This document shows positions 50,341 through 62,013 of a stretch of 64,000 nt of DNA, in pieces (position 1 is the stretch's first letter; the number at the start of each line of letters is the position of its first letter). Origin of the DNA: Desarmillaria ectypa. Lineage: Eukaryota > Basidiomycota > Agaricomycetes > Agaricales > Physalacriaceae. A program made the position numbers and the translations under genes. The stretch covers positions 2,604,001 to 2,668,000 of the forward strand of contig JAUDYN010000002.1 of assembly GCA_030407005.1 (NCBI GenBank), given 5' to 3'. The notes under the pieces were generated by a model. It was given only the letters and a program-made list of their open reading frames with translations, ran no database searches and was not told the origin of the DNA.

Positions 50341-51018
50341 CTGCGCGCTGCTACCATCCTCTTCTTGTATGTACACACTAGTTCGTTGGTAATCTATTTT
50401 TTTCTCGGGAAAGGAGCTGTACCATATCAGTCAAAGGTTGGAGAGGACTCGGACACGCAAGCTCATTGTTGGCCCGCTGTGCGACGGTGCGTCGCCCGAG
50501 TCACTCCCATCACCAGCACAGTTTTCCTCCCCAACAGCATTGTGCGTAATAAAAGTAGTTTTGTTTACAATGCGAGGGCACAAAATTAACAGATTTATGG
50601 TAACATCGATGACTCGAGATCACAAGCCCTAAAAAATCCACGTAGTCCAAAACTTCCTTCCCTTCCTTCCACTTTCCTTCGAATGTTGCTCCGGTGTCTT
50701 TGCCAATTAGTGACGAGCTGCGTCACCGGTAATACATTATACCTTCGTTGGCAGTCGATAGATAAACCTCAGGAGTATACATATTCCTGGACCCACAAAT
50801 GGCCGCAAGTTTGAGTATGGAACTTCTTCACACCCTATCTAGACTTCAAAGCTTCAAATTTAAACCTTTGTCACTGCTTCAAGTTAAGCTTCAGAAGTTG
50901 GCCTTGAGGTATGCAATGTACGCATATACTAGTGATCCCGACGTCGCTAGTACGTAAGCGGCGAAATTCCTAATACCTATAGAAATCGCTATTTCCCTTT
51001 CTCTGACGCTCGTGCACA
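50341..51018. other. intergenic, no supported gene
   Basis: Spacer between the duplicated segment and the DUF6535-like pseudogene. Contains a C/T-rich stretch (about 50650-50695). No coding or RNA feature recognised. Confidence 0.5.
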
Positions 51019-53927
51019 ATGCCCGCCTTGACCGACACTGTGGTAAATACTGAAAATTCTGAAAGAAAGATGGAAAATACCACAACCGAGGAGAGGGGAT
51101 CGAAATCAGACCTCCTGAACAAAGGAGCCAGCGTTATCGAGGCAGAAGACGCATCATCGCAGCCGCTTTACGGATACATGCATTCTGCCAAATCGAAGAG
51201 GAGGTTTGGTGTCCAAGTATCTCCTCTTCATAAACCAAGTAAAGTACATTCAAAACTCGACATGATTTTTCTGTTCTCATTCTTTATTGTAGGTAGCGAC
51301 GAATCCAATTATGAAGAAAAGTATCCTGAGGATGTGACGTACGAAGAGATGGGGCCCAACGCTAGGGTATTTCGGACTTATCTTGATGAGCGTGCCATCT
51401 TCGATGCGAACATGATTGAAAAGTCGAGAGATAACGTGGACGTTCTTCTCGTTTTCGTGCGCCATTTGTCTTGTAGCTCATCACATGCCGATAACTTTGA
51501 ATCATAGGCAGGTCTATTTTCTGCAGTAGTCACGACGTTGTCGCTCAAACGTCGCAGAGTCTGCAGGCAGATTATGCAGAAATATCTGCGAACCTGCTCT
51601 TCGAGATTATCAGCATTCAGCGCGCTCTTACAAATGGCGCTTCCTTGGACACCATTGCTGCTTCTCCTCTTAACCCTAACATGCCCTTCATTGCCACGAC
51701 GACAAGTGTCTGGGTAAATGGACTCTGGTTCACCAGCCTGACACTCAGCCTTACGACGGCGCTCGTGTCGGTGCTAGTCAAGCAATGGTTGCATCATTAT
51801 ATGTTGTTACCGTTTGGGACACCTCGTGAGCGTAGCCTTCTGCGACAATTTCGCTATGAAGGACTGCAGAAATGGCGCGTACTAGTAATTATCGGCCTAC
51901 TCCCAGTCCTCATGCACACCTCGCTGGCCATCTTCTTTGTTGGTTTGGTGATTTACCTCGGGCCCTTGCAGATAACCCTTGCATGGATCATTGGAATTAT
52001 CACAACAGTTGCCTATACAGCCTACTTGATGGCACACATCCTTCCCCTCATCTTTCCCCAATGTCCCTACCGGACGTCACTGTGCGACCTGGTCCATGCC
52101 ACTTACAGCTATGCTCTGCCCAACCTCGTTCGCAACTTTTGGCATACGCTTTCTGGAACTTCGCATCCGCAATTCGCTTCCAAATCCGAATGGAAGGACT
52201 TGAAAGAGGTGGAGTCAGAGGCAGTACAGTCAATATCAGGCGATGTATCTCTTGCCGTGCTGTACTGGCTGTATTCTGTATCATCCAATCAGACTGTCCA
52301 AAGTATTGCGGTACAAGCTATTGCTGGACTGGACCTGTCGTTGAAGAGCAATGCGGAACAATTGTTCGCAACGCCGAGCTTCAGAGTGGTGTGGAAGTCC
52401 CTGTTGTACAAGCAGTGCCTTCAGTTCTCCGACCATGGTCACATCTATAAGCCGCTACCTGGGCTCGAAACCAAACTCGAGCGGTTGCTACGTTGCGCGA
52501 TAGTCGTTGCTTACGATTACTGGATTGACATCGAACCTCCACAGACAGACAATATCGCGCTTGTCGCATCCATCCACGCACAGCAAGGACCTAGTAGTGA
52601 TTTTTTCACTAGAGTGGTTGTGCGTTATGAAGCTGTCAATCTCATCCATAATTCCATGAACGAATCTCAGCATTTCCATCCCTCGGTCTGGGCCAAAATT
52701 ATTCAAAACGCCGACGAGGGTGGTGCTTTCTCTCCCATTGACATTGATACCAATGATTCTTACGCTATCCAACTCTGCTATGCAGTTCTTGGCGCGTTTC
52801 TCGAGCCATCTCGGAAGGATGTCAGTGGACCTCCATCTGTGACTGAAACCGCTGTATCACTTCATGTAGCCATTCGCCAGTACCTATTCACTGACATGAC
52901 AAACCGCCTCTTGAAAATGTTTACTGTCTTCGTGCGCCCAGCCAACATCTCCTCTCTTTCTCCATCGTTGCGTGTTCTCTTAGTCTTCGCCGAGTTCCTC
53001 ATCCCGAGGCTTCCATTACAGGGACTTCGTTCCGATGCGGTGGAGCTCAGAGCCCTTCGCAAGATACTCGACGGCATTGACAATCATGACTTTGCCTCGT
53101 CTGAGGTAGAAGATGCTGCCGTTTTTGACGGAATCGACCGATTTATTACTGATACCTTGAAACTCCTTCCGTCTGCTGGCGACGATTTTCTCTATTGGCT
53201 TGCCTTGAGCATTTACTCTAGGCTGGTTAGCACCCGATGGCACACCATTTCACCGCGATCATTGCACGCGGTAGTCGATTTCATGTTTTCCCACTACAAT
53301 TCAAAACAGTTTGCTCATGAATTTAGATTAGCATGCGACATCATAGCCAGAGGTCTTCGCGAAGGCAGTATGGCAATGTACGACGTTTTTCGTGCAACGG
53401 AGTGCTTGTAGCGTTTTGGAAAATGTGGATTCTGCCCGCCATTGGTAGGCGTCATTGAAAGCTACCTTTCAACCATCGTTGGACATGGCTCTGGTCCTGG
53501 TCTTGACGCTGTGCTGATACAGCAACACATCGAGCATCTTCATTCACCTGATAACCTTTTTGCTATTTGTTCCAGCTTAGCCGTTAATGGTCCGACATGG
53601 TTGGGGGTAGAACGTCGAAAAATATTCATCAAAGATAACATTTTGTCGCTTGCGCGGATTCAGCCGCATAACCCTGCGTGGCACGACTGTCGTCACAGTC
53701 TTGAACATCTATTGATGGAGGAGGGCATGGGTTTTTTCCACCTGCAAGCTTACGTTTCTAGAGTTGAAAGGATGCCTTTGTCTTCGGAAGACATTGAAGA
53801 TCAGAGGCGATATATTCGCTTCGCAATCAAGACCTTGGATGCATTTTTCTCTGGTGAACGTGGTGGCAAACCGGTAAGTGTTTCTGACGATATCAACGGG
53901 CGCGTCTCTTAGAGGCCGATCAACTAA
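51019..53927 (+). pseudogene. DUF6535-like multipass membrane protein, disrupted
   Basis: Belongs to the large basidiomycete family whose N-terminus has the DUF6535 domain (several membrane helices) followed by a long helical repeat-like region; function unknown. Exon 1 starts MPALTDTVVNTENSERKMEN. The exon to 51456 ends SRDNVDVLLVF and splices to AGLFSAVVTT at 51508. Next should come VAQTSQSLQADYAEISANLL, but this lies in another frame: one base is missing at about 51538. Downstream helices are VWVNGLWFTSLTLSLTTALV, VLVIIGLLPVLMHTSLAIFF and ITLAWIIGIITTVAYTAYLM. The long C-terminal region (NQTVQSIAVQAIAGLD and so on) is open until TAG at 53409-53411 after FRATECL. The same frame resumes at once and continues PLVGVIESYLSTIVGHG to about 53927. 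No GT-AG intron I tried removes either lesion. Confidence 0.8.
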
Positions 53928-54330
53928 CTTGTGTCGATTGCTCCTTTGGCATAGCGCCGGAATAGCGAACAAACACAAGGACACTGGACGGGTGCCGCTT
54001 TGCAGACCGTGTAGCGAAAAGTCTGCACCGAGATAACGTCTTGTTAGATATTTCATCTTTTGACCAGTCGAGCGCGTGGTACTGCGCAAAGAGAGAAATC
54101 GCTGTAAAAAAGGCAAAACAATACATACCGAATAACATTCTAAGGAGGTTGAATAAACAGAGAAAACGTAAAGTCTTGAAGCTTCATCTCGCATCACAAA
54201 TATCCGTAACAATAATTGCCCCAGTAATGAGAAATTGGCCTTAGACATAACTGTATGCATTGTTATCATGAATGGGGCAATACAAGCATATAGTAAAATA
54301 CGACGCCGAACCGCACTCCGCAAAGGACCC

Positions 54331-55504
54331 CTAGTTCATTTGCCGAATGAGGGAGTTGATGTTGGTCTCACGGTCACCAAAGTCACCACCTTGAACAAAG
54401 TGCTTGAACTTCCGTGTCCTCCAGCCACCATTAGGGTTGGAGAGCTTGAATGGCCACAGGAAATTCGATGCCTGTATCGAGATGTCAGGAAATGAAAGTC
54501 ATTTAAAAGGTAGTACACACCTGCTTGAAGTTAGGACCGGCGGTGGAGATTTCGTGGACGAGGTCTTCGATACAGAGGATATTGTACTTGCCAAGAGCCT
54601 CCTCGATGACAGCATTATTGGCGAGAGGGATACGTTGCTTGTCAACCTTGCCGTAACCACGCTTGTAGATCAGCTCACGGACGGACTTGAGGTTAGGCTC
54701 GCTGAATTCTTGGATTAGAAAGGCACCAGTAAAAAATATTGATACATACCCGTAAGTGATGTAAGGCTCAACCAGACGAAGCATTTGCTGGGTAGCCTTT
54801 GTGACCTTGACAAAGACACCATTGTTAATCTGTAAGAGTCGGAAGAGCTGGAGAATTTTTCGGGGCTTGGGGGCAATCTCGTTGATACTAGAATAGTAAA
54901 TGTCAGTACCAACCAAGCGAGAACAAAACAGGTAGACGCACCCCCTGATTCTAACCACAAAGTACACCTTGGGCTGTGCAGGGACGTAAAAGTCACCAGC
55001 CGTCCGTGCTGCCCGCTTCAGTCTGATCTCCTCCCTCTCCTTTGCCTGGTATTCCTTCACATAGGTTTCAGCGCGCTTGAAGATGACCGTTCGTTTGGCC
55101 TTTGATGCCTAGAAGCAAGCAGTCAGCAAGCAAATCACAGTAATTACAGATAGTTCAGTCCCGAAAGATGGTTAATTAAAGGCAGCATCGCGCGATAACG
55201 CTAGCCTTATGTCGAATGGTATCGTATGCATCATAAAGTGAAGCGAAGCACAGGAAATTTGAGCCTACCTTGCGGGCAGCGGCAGCAGCAGCTAGGCGCT
55301 CTTCACGAGCCTTTTCATTTTGTTTCCTCTTTTTCAAGAGGGTTTCGGGCACTTCGATTGCCTAGAATAACATTGAGTGAAAAATTTCGCATATTGCAAT
55401 AATATAGCATACCGAAGCGGTGGGAACGCTAGAGTAATCGAGAAGGGCCTGTAAGCAGAGCATACATTGGCAGGGAGGCAAGACACTCACGTCGTCGGGG
55501 CCAT
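54331..55504 (-). CDS. RPL7: 60S ribosomal protein L7 (uL30)
   Basis: Large-subunit ribosomal protein. Start MAPTT at 55504, then a second short exon [43 protein letters not shown], and [20 protein letters not shown]. The uL30 core is [57 protein letters not shown] and [20 protein letters not shown]. Then [20 protein letters not shown], and the end [26 protein letters not shown]. Stop at 54331-54333. Six or seven exons. Most introns are about 50 nt, but the one at 55109-55268 is 160 nt and carries a box C/D snoRNA. Intact; promoter to the right of 55504 contains AT-rich sequence. Confidence 0.95.
55119..55240 (-). ncRNA. box C/D snoRNA in RPL7 intron (snR39/snR59-like)
   Basis: Lies in the 160-nt RPL7 intron, on the host strand. 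On minus: C box ATGATGC (55228-55234, one mismatch to RTGATGA), D' box CTGA (55155-55158), C'-like GTGATTT, and D box CTGA (55123-55126). Immediately upstream of D' is ACCATCTTTCGGG (55160-55172), perfectly complementary over 13 nt to the conserved large-subunit rRNA segment CCCGAAAGATGGT. By the D+5 rule the modified base is the G of CCCG. In budding yeast the RPL7 introns host snR39 and snR59, which guide methylation in this same rRNA segment (established knowledge), so host gene and target agree. RNA ends are approximate; the terminal stem is weak. Confidence 0.75.
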
Positions 55505-56025
55505 GGAAATCTTGAGGAACGTCGACGCTTTTGTGCCTTGGTCGTAGGTTAGGTTCAGTTCTGTGGCTACTGTACAGTCTGACAAATATTTTCCCACAGT
55601 CACAACCGGCGTTAAACCACGTGACATTACCTGTTGAAATGAAATAATTAAATAATTTATTGAACATTGGCTGTAACACCTGCTACCAAAACGTTGCTTA
55701 TTTTTGGGTCGTCTCACCGTATAAGCTCCAATTACTCGATAATCACGCAGCAGTTGAGTACAACTCAAGCCGGAATACGGTTTCTACTGCTTTGGGCTCT
55801 TAGTTTGGAGCTTCTATCATCACTTTAACATCTTGGAATGGCCCGCCGAGACTGTTCTTTTGCTATTCTAACCTTCTGATCCGCATCTAGTTCATATCAA
55901 GTCAGTACATTTTACCGCCCGAAGTTCCGTGTATGATTCGAACATGACAGTTGTATCGCTCGTGTTCTCAGGCTGCAGCCTGCTTTATAAAAAGGCAAAA
56001 TGGTTCTCCTTACAAGGCTACCACC

Positions 56026-57316
56026 ATGCTGTTTCTCCCATGGCATACTTGGGTTGTCTTGTTTCCGCTCGTGCAACTTGTAGCATTGGTTGTTTCTCAA
56101 GTATCGCAGGCAACCTGCAACGCGTCCACTGACTCCAATTGGGTGGGTCGCGTTGGACATTGTATTAGCCACTGCTGAGGCAGCGATATCAAGTCATTTA
56201 ACTCCCTTAATCAAAGTCCTTGCACGGTTGCAGCGTATCTCGGAGGCGTGTGCAATTCTGGGAGTAAGTAGTTACCCGTATTCCATTTCCGTATCGATGT
56301 TCAGACCATCTCGTAGACTTTACTGTTACTCCTTTGAGAGAGGGACAACTTTACGCCGGTCCCACTCTTGAACAGGCCAATAGTTGTCGATGCAGCTCTG
56401 TGTTCTATTCGCTGATCAGCGCCTGTGCACTTTGTCAAGGACGTATCTATGAAAGGTGTCGATATTTACACGTCCGACCGGCTACTCGCATTATTTACAC
56501 GAATCTAGGTGGTCTCTTTTTCATCTCAACTGCACCGAGAGTCTAAATGTTCCGGTTGGAGAGTAAGTTTCCGGATGTTCGATAACATTGACAGACCTTG
56601 ACCATTGATAGGTTTAATGATGGCATACCTGAACAAACGGCGGTTCCGCATTGGGCCTATCAAAATGTCTCAGTATGCTGCTTAATTCTTCAAGAGCACG
56701 AAGGCTGGCGTTAATTTTCATCCTAGTTGACTGATTCTTTCGATGAGCAGTCGGCCAAGTCAGATTCAGGCAAGTCAACTGATGTTTTGAACTCGGCGAC
56801 CGACTCAATCGCTGCTAGTGTAGATGCTCCCGAGTCTACCGCTCAACCTACCCCTACATCGACATCGATATTCCCGTCGGCTTCCTCCAGCGCAACATTC
56901 CAGAATCGTACAGACGTTGGCGCCATTGTTGGAGGTGTCATCGGAGGGGTTGCTTTCGTAGCCTTGCTTGGATTAAGTATATGGTTTATACGGCTGCGAC
57001 ACTCCAGATCGAACCACGAATTGGAGCCCATTCTCGCTGCTGATATGGACGCTCGTCCCCACAACTTTGTCACCTTACCCGCAGGCCAAGCCGCTCCGAA
57101 GCTATATGTAAGATGTCACAATGTTTTTTTTTTAATTGCCGAGACTCATGGAATGCTCAGGATCCTTCTGATCCGAGCACTTATCCCACATCCTCACCAT
57201 CTCCCGTGTCTTCGGCGAACACACACGCACATGGAACACATCAACCCATGGCATCCGCTTACTCCGGACCTGCTTTTCCCTCCAATCGTACGTATTCTGG
57301 TGCTCCCGAGCTGTGA
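56026..57316 (+). CDS. Cys-rich ectodomain single-pass membrane protein A
   Basis: Type I membrane protein of a family common in mushroom genomes; function unknown. Start MLFLPWHTWVVLFPLVQLVA in a CCACCATG context, a signal peptide ending near QVSQA. Ectodomain over several short exons: CNASTDSNW, SFNSLNQSPCTVAAYLGGVC, LREGQLYAGPTLEQANSCRC, SSVFYSLISACALCQGR, WSLFHLNCTESLNVPVGE, IPEQTAVPHWAYQNVS. A Ser/Thr-rich stalk (SDSGKSTDVLNSATDS on) leads to one membrane helix with small-residue repeats, VGAIVGGVIGGVAFVALLGL, and a basic stop-transfer RLRHSR. The cytosolic tail ends TYSGAPEL. It shares architecture with the next three genes; B is only 228 bp downstream on the same strand. Complete as spliced. 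Confidence 0.82.
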
Positions 57317-57544
57317 TTCCATCTTGTTCCATGATCTTTTCCATTGACTTGTCGTGTATGTAATGATACCTTGCCCTGATTTTTCTCATGATCCACCGAG
57401 CGCTTCAACCTACTGGTATGATTCCTCTCCCGTTCCCTTTTGTTCATCAAAAATCCTTCTGAGGGCTGTCTGAGACTGGACTCTACTAAATGTGACCAAG
57501 CGATACCTGAATTGTACACTACCATTTGGTCAGATTCGCGAACG

Positions 57545-58771
57545 ATGGCTTTGAGTGTGTCCCTCTTGCCATTCATTCTCTATGCCCTGAGTCCGTGTCT
57601 CGTGAGAGGCCAAACGACGAATGCCACCTGTGTTTCCTCGTACGGTTGGGTGAGTAAAGGTACCACATATCTGTACAAGCTTCTCGCATTGAGACGTTCT
57701 TCTAGGCCAACAATACTCTTGGACAGTCTCCTTGCTTGGTCGCAGCATATCTCCAGACTGCATGCCTCAATACAAGTAGGTGCTGTTTAATCGCTTCAGC
57801 GTTAATGTACAGCTCTCACCCTTCGTCACAGCGTTTATTGTTCCAGCACTGCCTGAGGGCACCCACTACACAGGTCCTAGCACCGCACAAGCCGATCTGT
57901 GCAAATGCAACACCGTCACATACTCGCTTATCAGTGCTTGTGCTGATTGTCAAAACTGCCAATACCTGAATTGGGGCAACTGGACAGCGAATTGTGCTGT
58001 CGTTGCCATAGGCTTGTACGTTGGCTTTTCAATACGACGGAGACGAGTATCGATATTAGGTATTTTAGGTTCCCAAAACCCGTCCCCGCTGGGACCGTCA
58101 TTCCTCAATGGGCGTATATCAGCATCAATTCGGTACGGTTGCGCTTGTCTCACCAACCTGCCCCTGACAAGATCTCCAGACTACTGACCTTTACAATCCA
58201 AAAGAAGCTGAAAAAAACGCCGAACAAGTCACGTCGACTGCTAGCTCAGCAACGTCAACTCCGTTTTCAACAGCGCCATTGACTGCTTCCTCAAAATTGC
58301 CTAGCAATTTTAATGTAACAAGTGCTGCTTCCTCAACAGCAACATCTTCCAGCGGCTCCAACGCGGGAGCCATCGCAGGAGGCGTGGTTGGCGGAATCGT
58401 ATTTCTGATGGGGACGGCACTTGTGCTGTTCTGGTTCTTCCTTCAACGTCGCCGACAGGCACGTTCAGCTGCAGGACCCGCGGATATGGTGAATTACGTT
58501 GACAGTAGCCGCATCGCCTCTCCTCCGATGCTGGAGACCTTGACTGACCGACGAGGGCCATCTCCTTTCTCGACCGACGTATCGCCGTACACATATGTGC
58601 GTGGTTCCTTGAATTTATTAATCATTTTTTATACTGATGGTGCTAATTGAAAAGGAACCCTCGCAAAGAAGTCCATCTCCTCCGAGTCCGTCAGTACATG
58701 CAACATCTGCCGTTCACACGACCTTTGGTTCTATAGTATCTCACGGATACACCGGTGCTCCCGAAATATAA
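57545..58771 (+). CDS. Cys-rich ectodomain single-pass membrane protein B
   Basis: Paralogue of A. Start MALSVSLLPFILYALSPCLV, signal peptide to about VRGQ. Ectodomain: TCVSSYGW, ANNTLGQSPCLVAAYLQTAC, FIVPALPEGTHYTGPSTAQA, DLCKCNTVTYSLISACADCQ, YLNWGNWTANCAVVA, FPKPVPAGTVIPQWAYISIN. A Ser/Thr stalk follows, then the helix GAIAGGVVGGIVFLMGTALV LFWFFL with stop-transfer QRRRQ. The cytosolic tail ends GYTGAPEI, nearly the same last residues as A. Introns are short and at equivalent places, including one right after the first Trp and one inside the Cys-rich block. Complete. Confidence 0.82.
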
Positions 58772-59071
58772 TGAATGTAACGTTATCTATGCCGTAAACG
58801 CTGTATTACAAGCATTGCCTCTACAGAGCATCTTCTCTGCCATGAGTTCGAGCGCCGATTATCTCAAAAAGAACTTATGAAAGTTTCTTGTCCCAGCATG
58901 GAAAATCTGATTCCACCGACTGACATCTTTCATTGTAGAATCGCCGAAATCTATCCGTGTTGTTTATACATGCTTTAGCGCGTCTAAAATAGCCCTTACT
59001 GCCAAGCTCGTAATCGGATTAGATCCTTAGAATCCTGATCAGAATGAGAAAGCCCTTGGACAGTCCTTCTC

Positions 59072-60563
59072 ATGTTCAGAATCCATCGCTTTTGCGTTTT
59101 CGTGCTAAAGCTCGCCCTTGTCCTGCACTTTTCAATCACGAGGACAAGCTCTAGCGCCGTGTCAAATGTCACCTGTTTACCTTCGTATAACTGGGTATGT
59201 AATCAGCTGGCTGCAATTCGAGCTGTTATTAACTTTTTCCTACCATCATAGACCCAAAATGACTGTGAACAAACACCTTGCGAGGTCGCTGCTTACCTTA
59301 TTTCCCAATGTACCGACGAACGTACGTCATTGCCTACTAGCTATTCCACTGACGCCACAGGGTATATCATACCCATTTCACAGCTTTTACACTTAACCCG
59401 CTACCAGCGAATACACACTACCTAGGACCAACATCCCTGCAAGATGCCAACGAATGCGAATGTAGTTCTGTCGTTTATTCTCTTGTGTCTGCTTGTGCGG
59501 TATGCCAGGAGAGGAATTATCTAACGTACCTTCGTTTCCGGCTTTGGGGCTACCGGACTAAAAGGCTATTACAGGTGGGACGCATGGAAAATGAACTGCT
59601 CTGCGATCTATTACTCTATGTATGTGAGAACCGTTGGAGATGAAACCGTTTCCAACTCAAAGTATGGCTCTAGTTTTCCTAAGAACATACCGATCCAAAC
59701 GACGGTTCCAGTTTGGGCGTATGCCAACTATGCAGTTGCGTAGCCATCTTTCGCGGTATATTCTTAACAGCTCATAACTTACGTTCAGAACCTCGGTGAA
59801 TTCAACGTTTCCTCTGCTCAAAGTCTAGCAAGTAAAAGTAGCGTTATCTCCCCAGATCGAAAGTTGTTTTATACTAAGCTGTCCATATAGAACTTCCTGA
59901 CTCTTCGTTTATGCCAGAACCTACTACTACAAATAACCTCAAAGTACCCCCTGCGACTGCCATAACAACGAGTTCAGGTTCAACAATCACAACGCGCACG
60001 CCTATGACGACCTCTGCCGATCTACCTAGCCCCACGACAAATGAGAAGAATGTTGAATCGGCGGCACGAAGTCGTACGATCGGTATCTTTATCTGGGTTG
60101 TCGTGGGACTTGTAGCAATCCTAGGATTAAGCCTTTTGTCCATCTATCTCATGAGACGGTGGAGAAGATATCAAGAAAGACACTTCCTCAGCCCGCGATA
60201 TCATGCCGTACACTCTCGGGAGAATTCCCAACCTGAAGAGATGAAAGAACTCGTGCGTACCACCGCAAGGTTACTCGAGTTCGTTTGTCGTTACCGCTAG
60301 GCACTGATCACGTTCCTCTAGCTCAAGAATATCTATTCCCAGCATGATCCCTTATGTATTCCTCTCACCGTGACACATTGTGCGCTTACCTACCATGCTT
60401 CTGTTCCTAGCCTCCGAGCGACGCTGGTTCTGTATTGCAACTGTCGCCTGCGGTGGAATCGTCTGCCTTTTATACTTCATACGAAGAGGGAGATGTGCCA
60501 GCGAGAAACTTTGGGCCCCCACCTGCTCAATGGCATTACACGCCGCAGCGGCAAATAGCATAA
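59072..60563 (+). CDS. Cys-rich ectodomain single-pass membrane protein C
   Basis: Third paralogue. Start MFRIHRFCVFVLKLALVLHF, then CLPSYNW, TQNDCEQTPCEVAAYLISQC, THYLGPTSLQDANECECSSV, VYSLVSACAVCQERNYL, RWDAWKMNCSAIYYSMYVRT, IPIQTTVPVWAYANYAV. The stalk is Thr/Ser/Pro-rich (TTTNNLKVPPATAITTS). The membrane helix, GIFIWVVVGLVAILGLSLLS, lacks the Gly-rich start of A and B, and is followed by LMRRWRRYQER. The last two exons are inferred: LKNIYSQHDPLCIPLT joining PPSDAGSVLQLSPAVESS, and the tail ends FGPPPAQWHYTPQRQIA (TAA 60561-60563). The C-terminus differs from the GAPE ending of A and B. Divergence suggests an older duplication. Confidence 0.75.
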
Positions 60564-60911
60564 TCGGTACATGCTACATTCCAGTAACTTGGAAGGACTA
60601 AAATCTGGACTATAAGGACTCCAATGTACATTTACGTAGTAATATGGACAAGTCATATAAACATTGTTCGTATATGTTCTCATATAGACGGCTTACGATC
60701 GATGTGCTTATTCAATTTATACGGTGGAAAAAGCCTCCCTTCTAGCCAATATTATAGTATACAGACCTCAAGTACACGAAGACTCTACTAGGGTATAAGA
60801 GAATGCCTACTCTGACCATTAATTAATACAAAAATATTGCCCTGTCTCAAAGCCCAGGCGGAGTTTTCTTCTAATGAAGACGAGGTGAGAAATGAACCAT
60901 CCACACTGTGC

Positions 60912-62013
60912 TCAACCTACCAGAAGAGTAGGAAGTCTTGACACCTCCTCTACGTCACCCTTGCCCTTGCCCTTGCCCTTGGATTCGGACGCTACTTCTT
61001 CGTCGTGACTGCCTACACGACGTTCACGTCTTCGGTACGTCCAGATACCGACCAAGCCAACGACCGCCATAAGACCGAAGACACCGCCTGCAACACTCCC
61101 ACCCACAACCTCATTGTGGTTGGAATGACTTTCCTGAGTGGTAGTCGGCGATGGTGTCGAGGTAGTCGTAGGCGCAGTCGTTGAGGTAGGTTGTAGTACA
61201 AAGGTTGACTCCGTGGCGTCTGTCCAACGGGTAATGCATTAATATCTAACATGACAGGTAGAGCAGCGAGCACTGACTAGCGTCCTGTTTCGCTTGGTTG
61301 ATGTCAAAGTTGTCCTCAGTCTAAACCGGAGATATTAGCGTGAGTATGGTGGACAAAATTGTGCCGTCTTACTTTTACGTCGAGATATGCCCAGCCAGGA
61401 ACGTGAGTGCTTTTCGGTATTGGCTCGGGGAAACTGATACACAAAAATCAACATCGCTTCAGGCAACGCGTCAAAGGACGTAAATCTTACCCCCCAATGT
61501 CCACGGAAGCACAGTTGACGCGCCATTGGCTCCATCTATCGCAAATGAGACCACATTCATAGAGCCGATTGTGACGCAACTTACTCAACAAAAGTTCGAT
61601 TTTGGCACGCCGCACACGCGCTGATGAGAGAATAAGACACGGTGCTACACTGGCAGGGATTAGCCCCATCGACGCTTGGGCCGATATAGTGCGTCAGATC
61701 AGGTAAAGATTGGAGGGTATACGCTAGTAAATAGACATTAGATGCTAGTACCATAAAGGAGGCAACTATAGACTTACACCCGCCGTTGCATACACCTAGC
61801 AAAGAGGATGCCACATCACAAGGACTCTGGGAGACCGAATTGAAAGTCTGACAAGAAAAAGATGTCAGTTTATTTGTACCTCTTAATAACTATTCATACC
61901 CAGTGAAAGTCGGACAAGGTACAGAAAGCGGTGACATTCGTCTGGCCAACGACTCCCAGTGGGATAAAGACAGTGAGGAACAGCACAGAGAACGACCACA
62001 TCTTCATGGGCAT
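60912..62013 (-). CDS. Cys-rich ectodomain single-pass membrane protein D
   Basis: Fourth paralogue, on the opposite strand and convergent with C. Start MPMKMWSFSVLFLTVFIPLG at 62013 (or 62007), signal peptide to about VVGQ. Ectodomain: FCTLSDFHW, FNSVSQSPCDVASSLLGVCN, LQSLPDLTHYIGPSVDGANP, CQCSTVSYSLISACAACQNR, WSQWRVNCAS, FPEPIPKSTHVPGWAYLDVK. The Thr/Pro stalk (TTAPTTTSTPSPTTT) leads to the helix VVGGSVAGGVFGLMAVVGLV and RRRERR. The cytosolic tail contains a GK repeat (SKGKGKGKGD), encoded by a CCCTTG hexamer repeat on plus at 60957-60980, and ends LPTLLVG, so it is shorter than the tails of A to C. Complete. Confidence 0.8.

Noticed and set aside
53709..54323. 204-residue minus-strand frame
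   Set aside because: It is antisense to the 3' part of the DUF6535-like gene and its 3' flank, with no recognisable domain. It is a shadow of that coding sequence.
60957..60980. CCCTTG hexamer repeat
   Set aside because: Explained as the coding sequence of the GK repeat in the cytosolic tail of membrane protein D; not an independent element.
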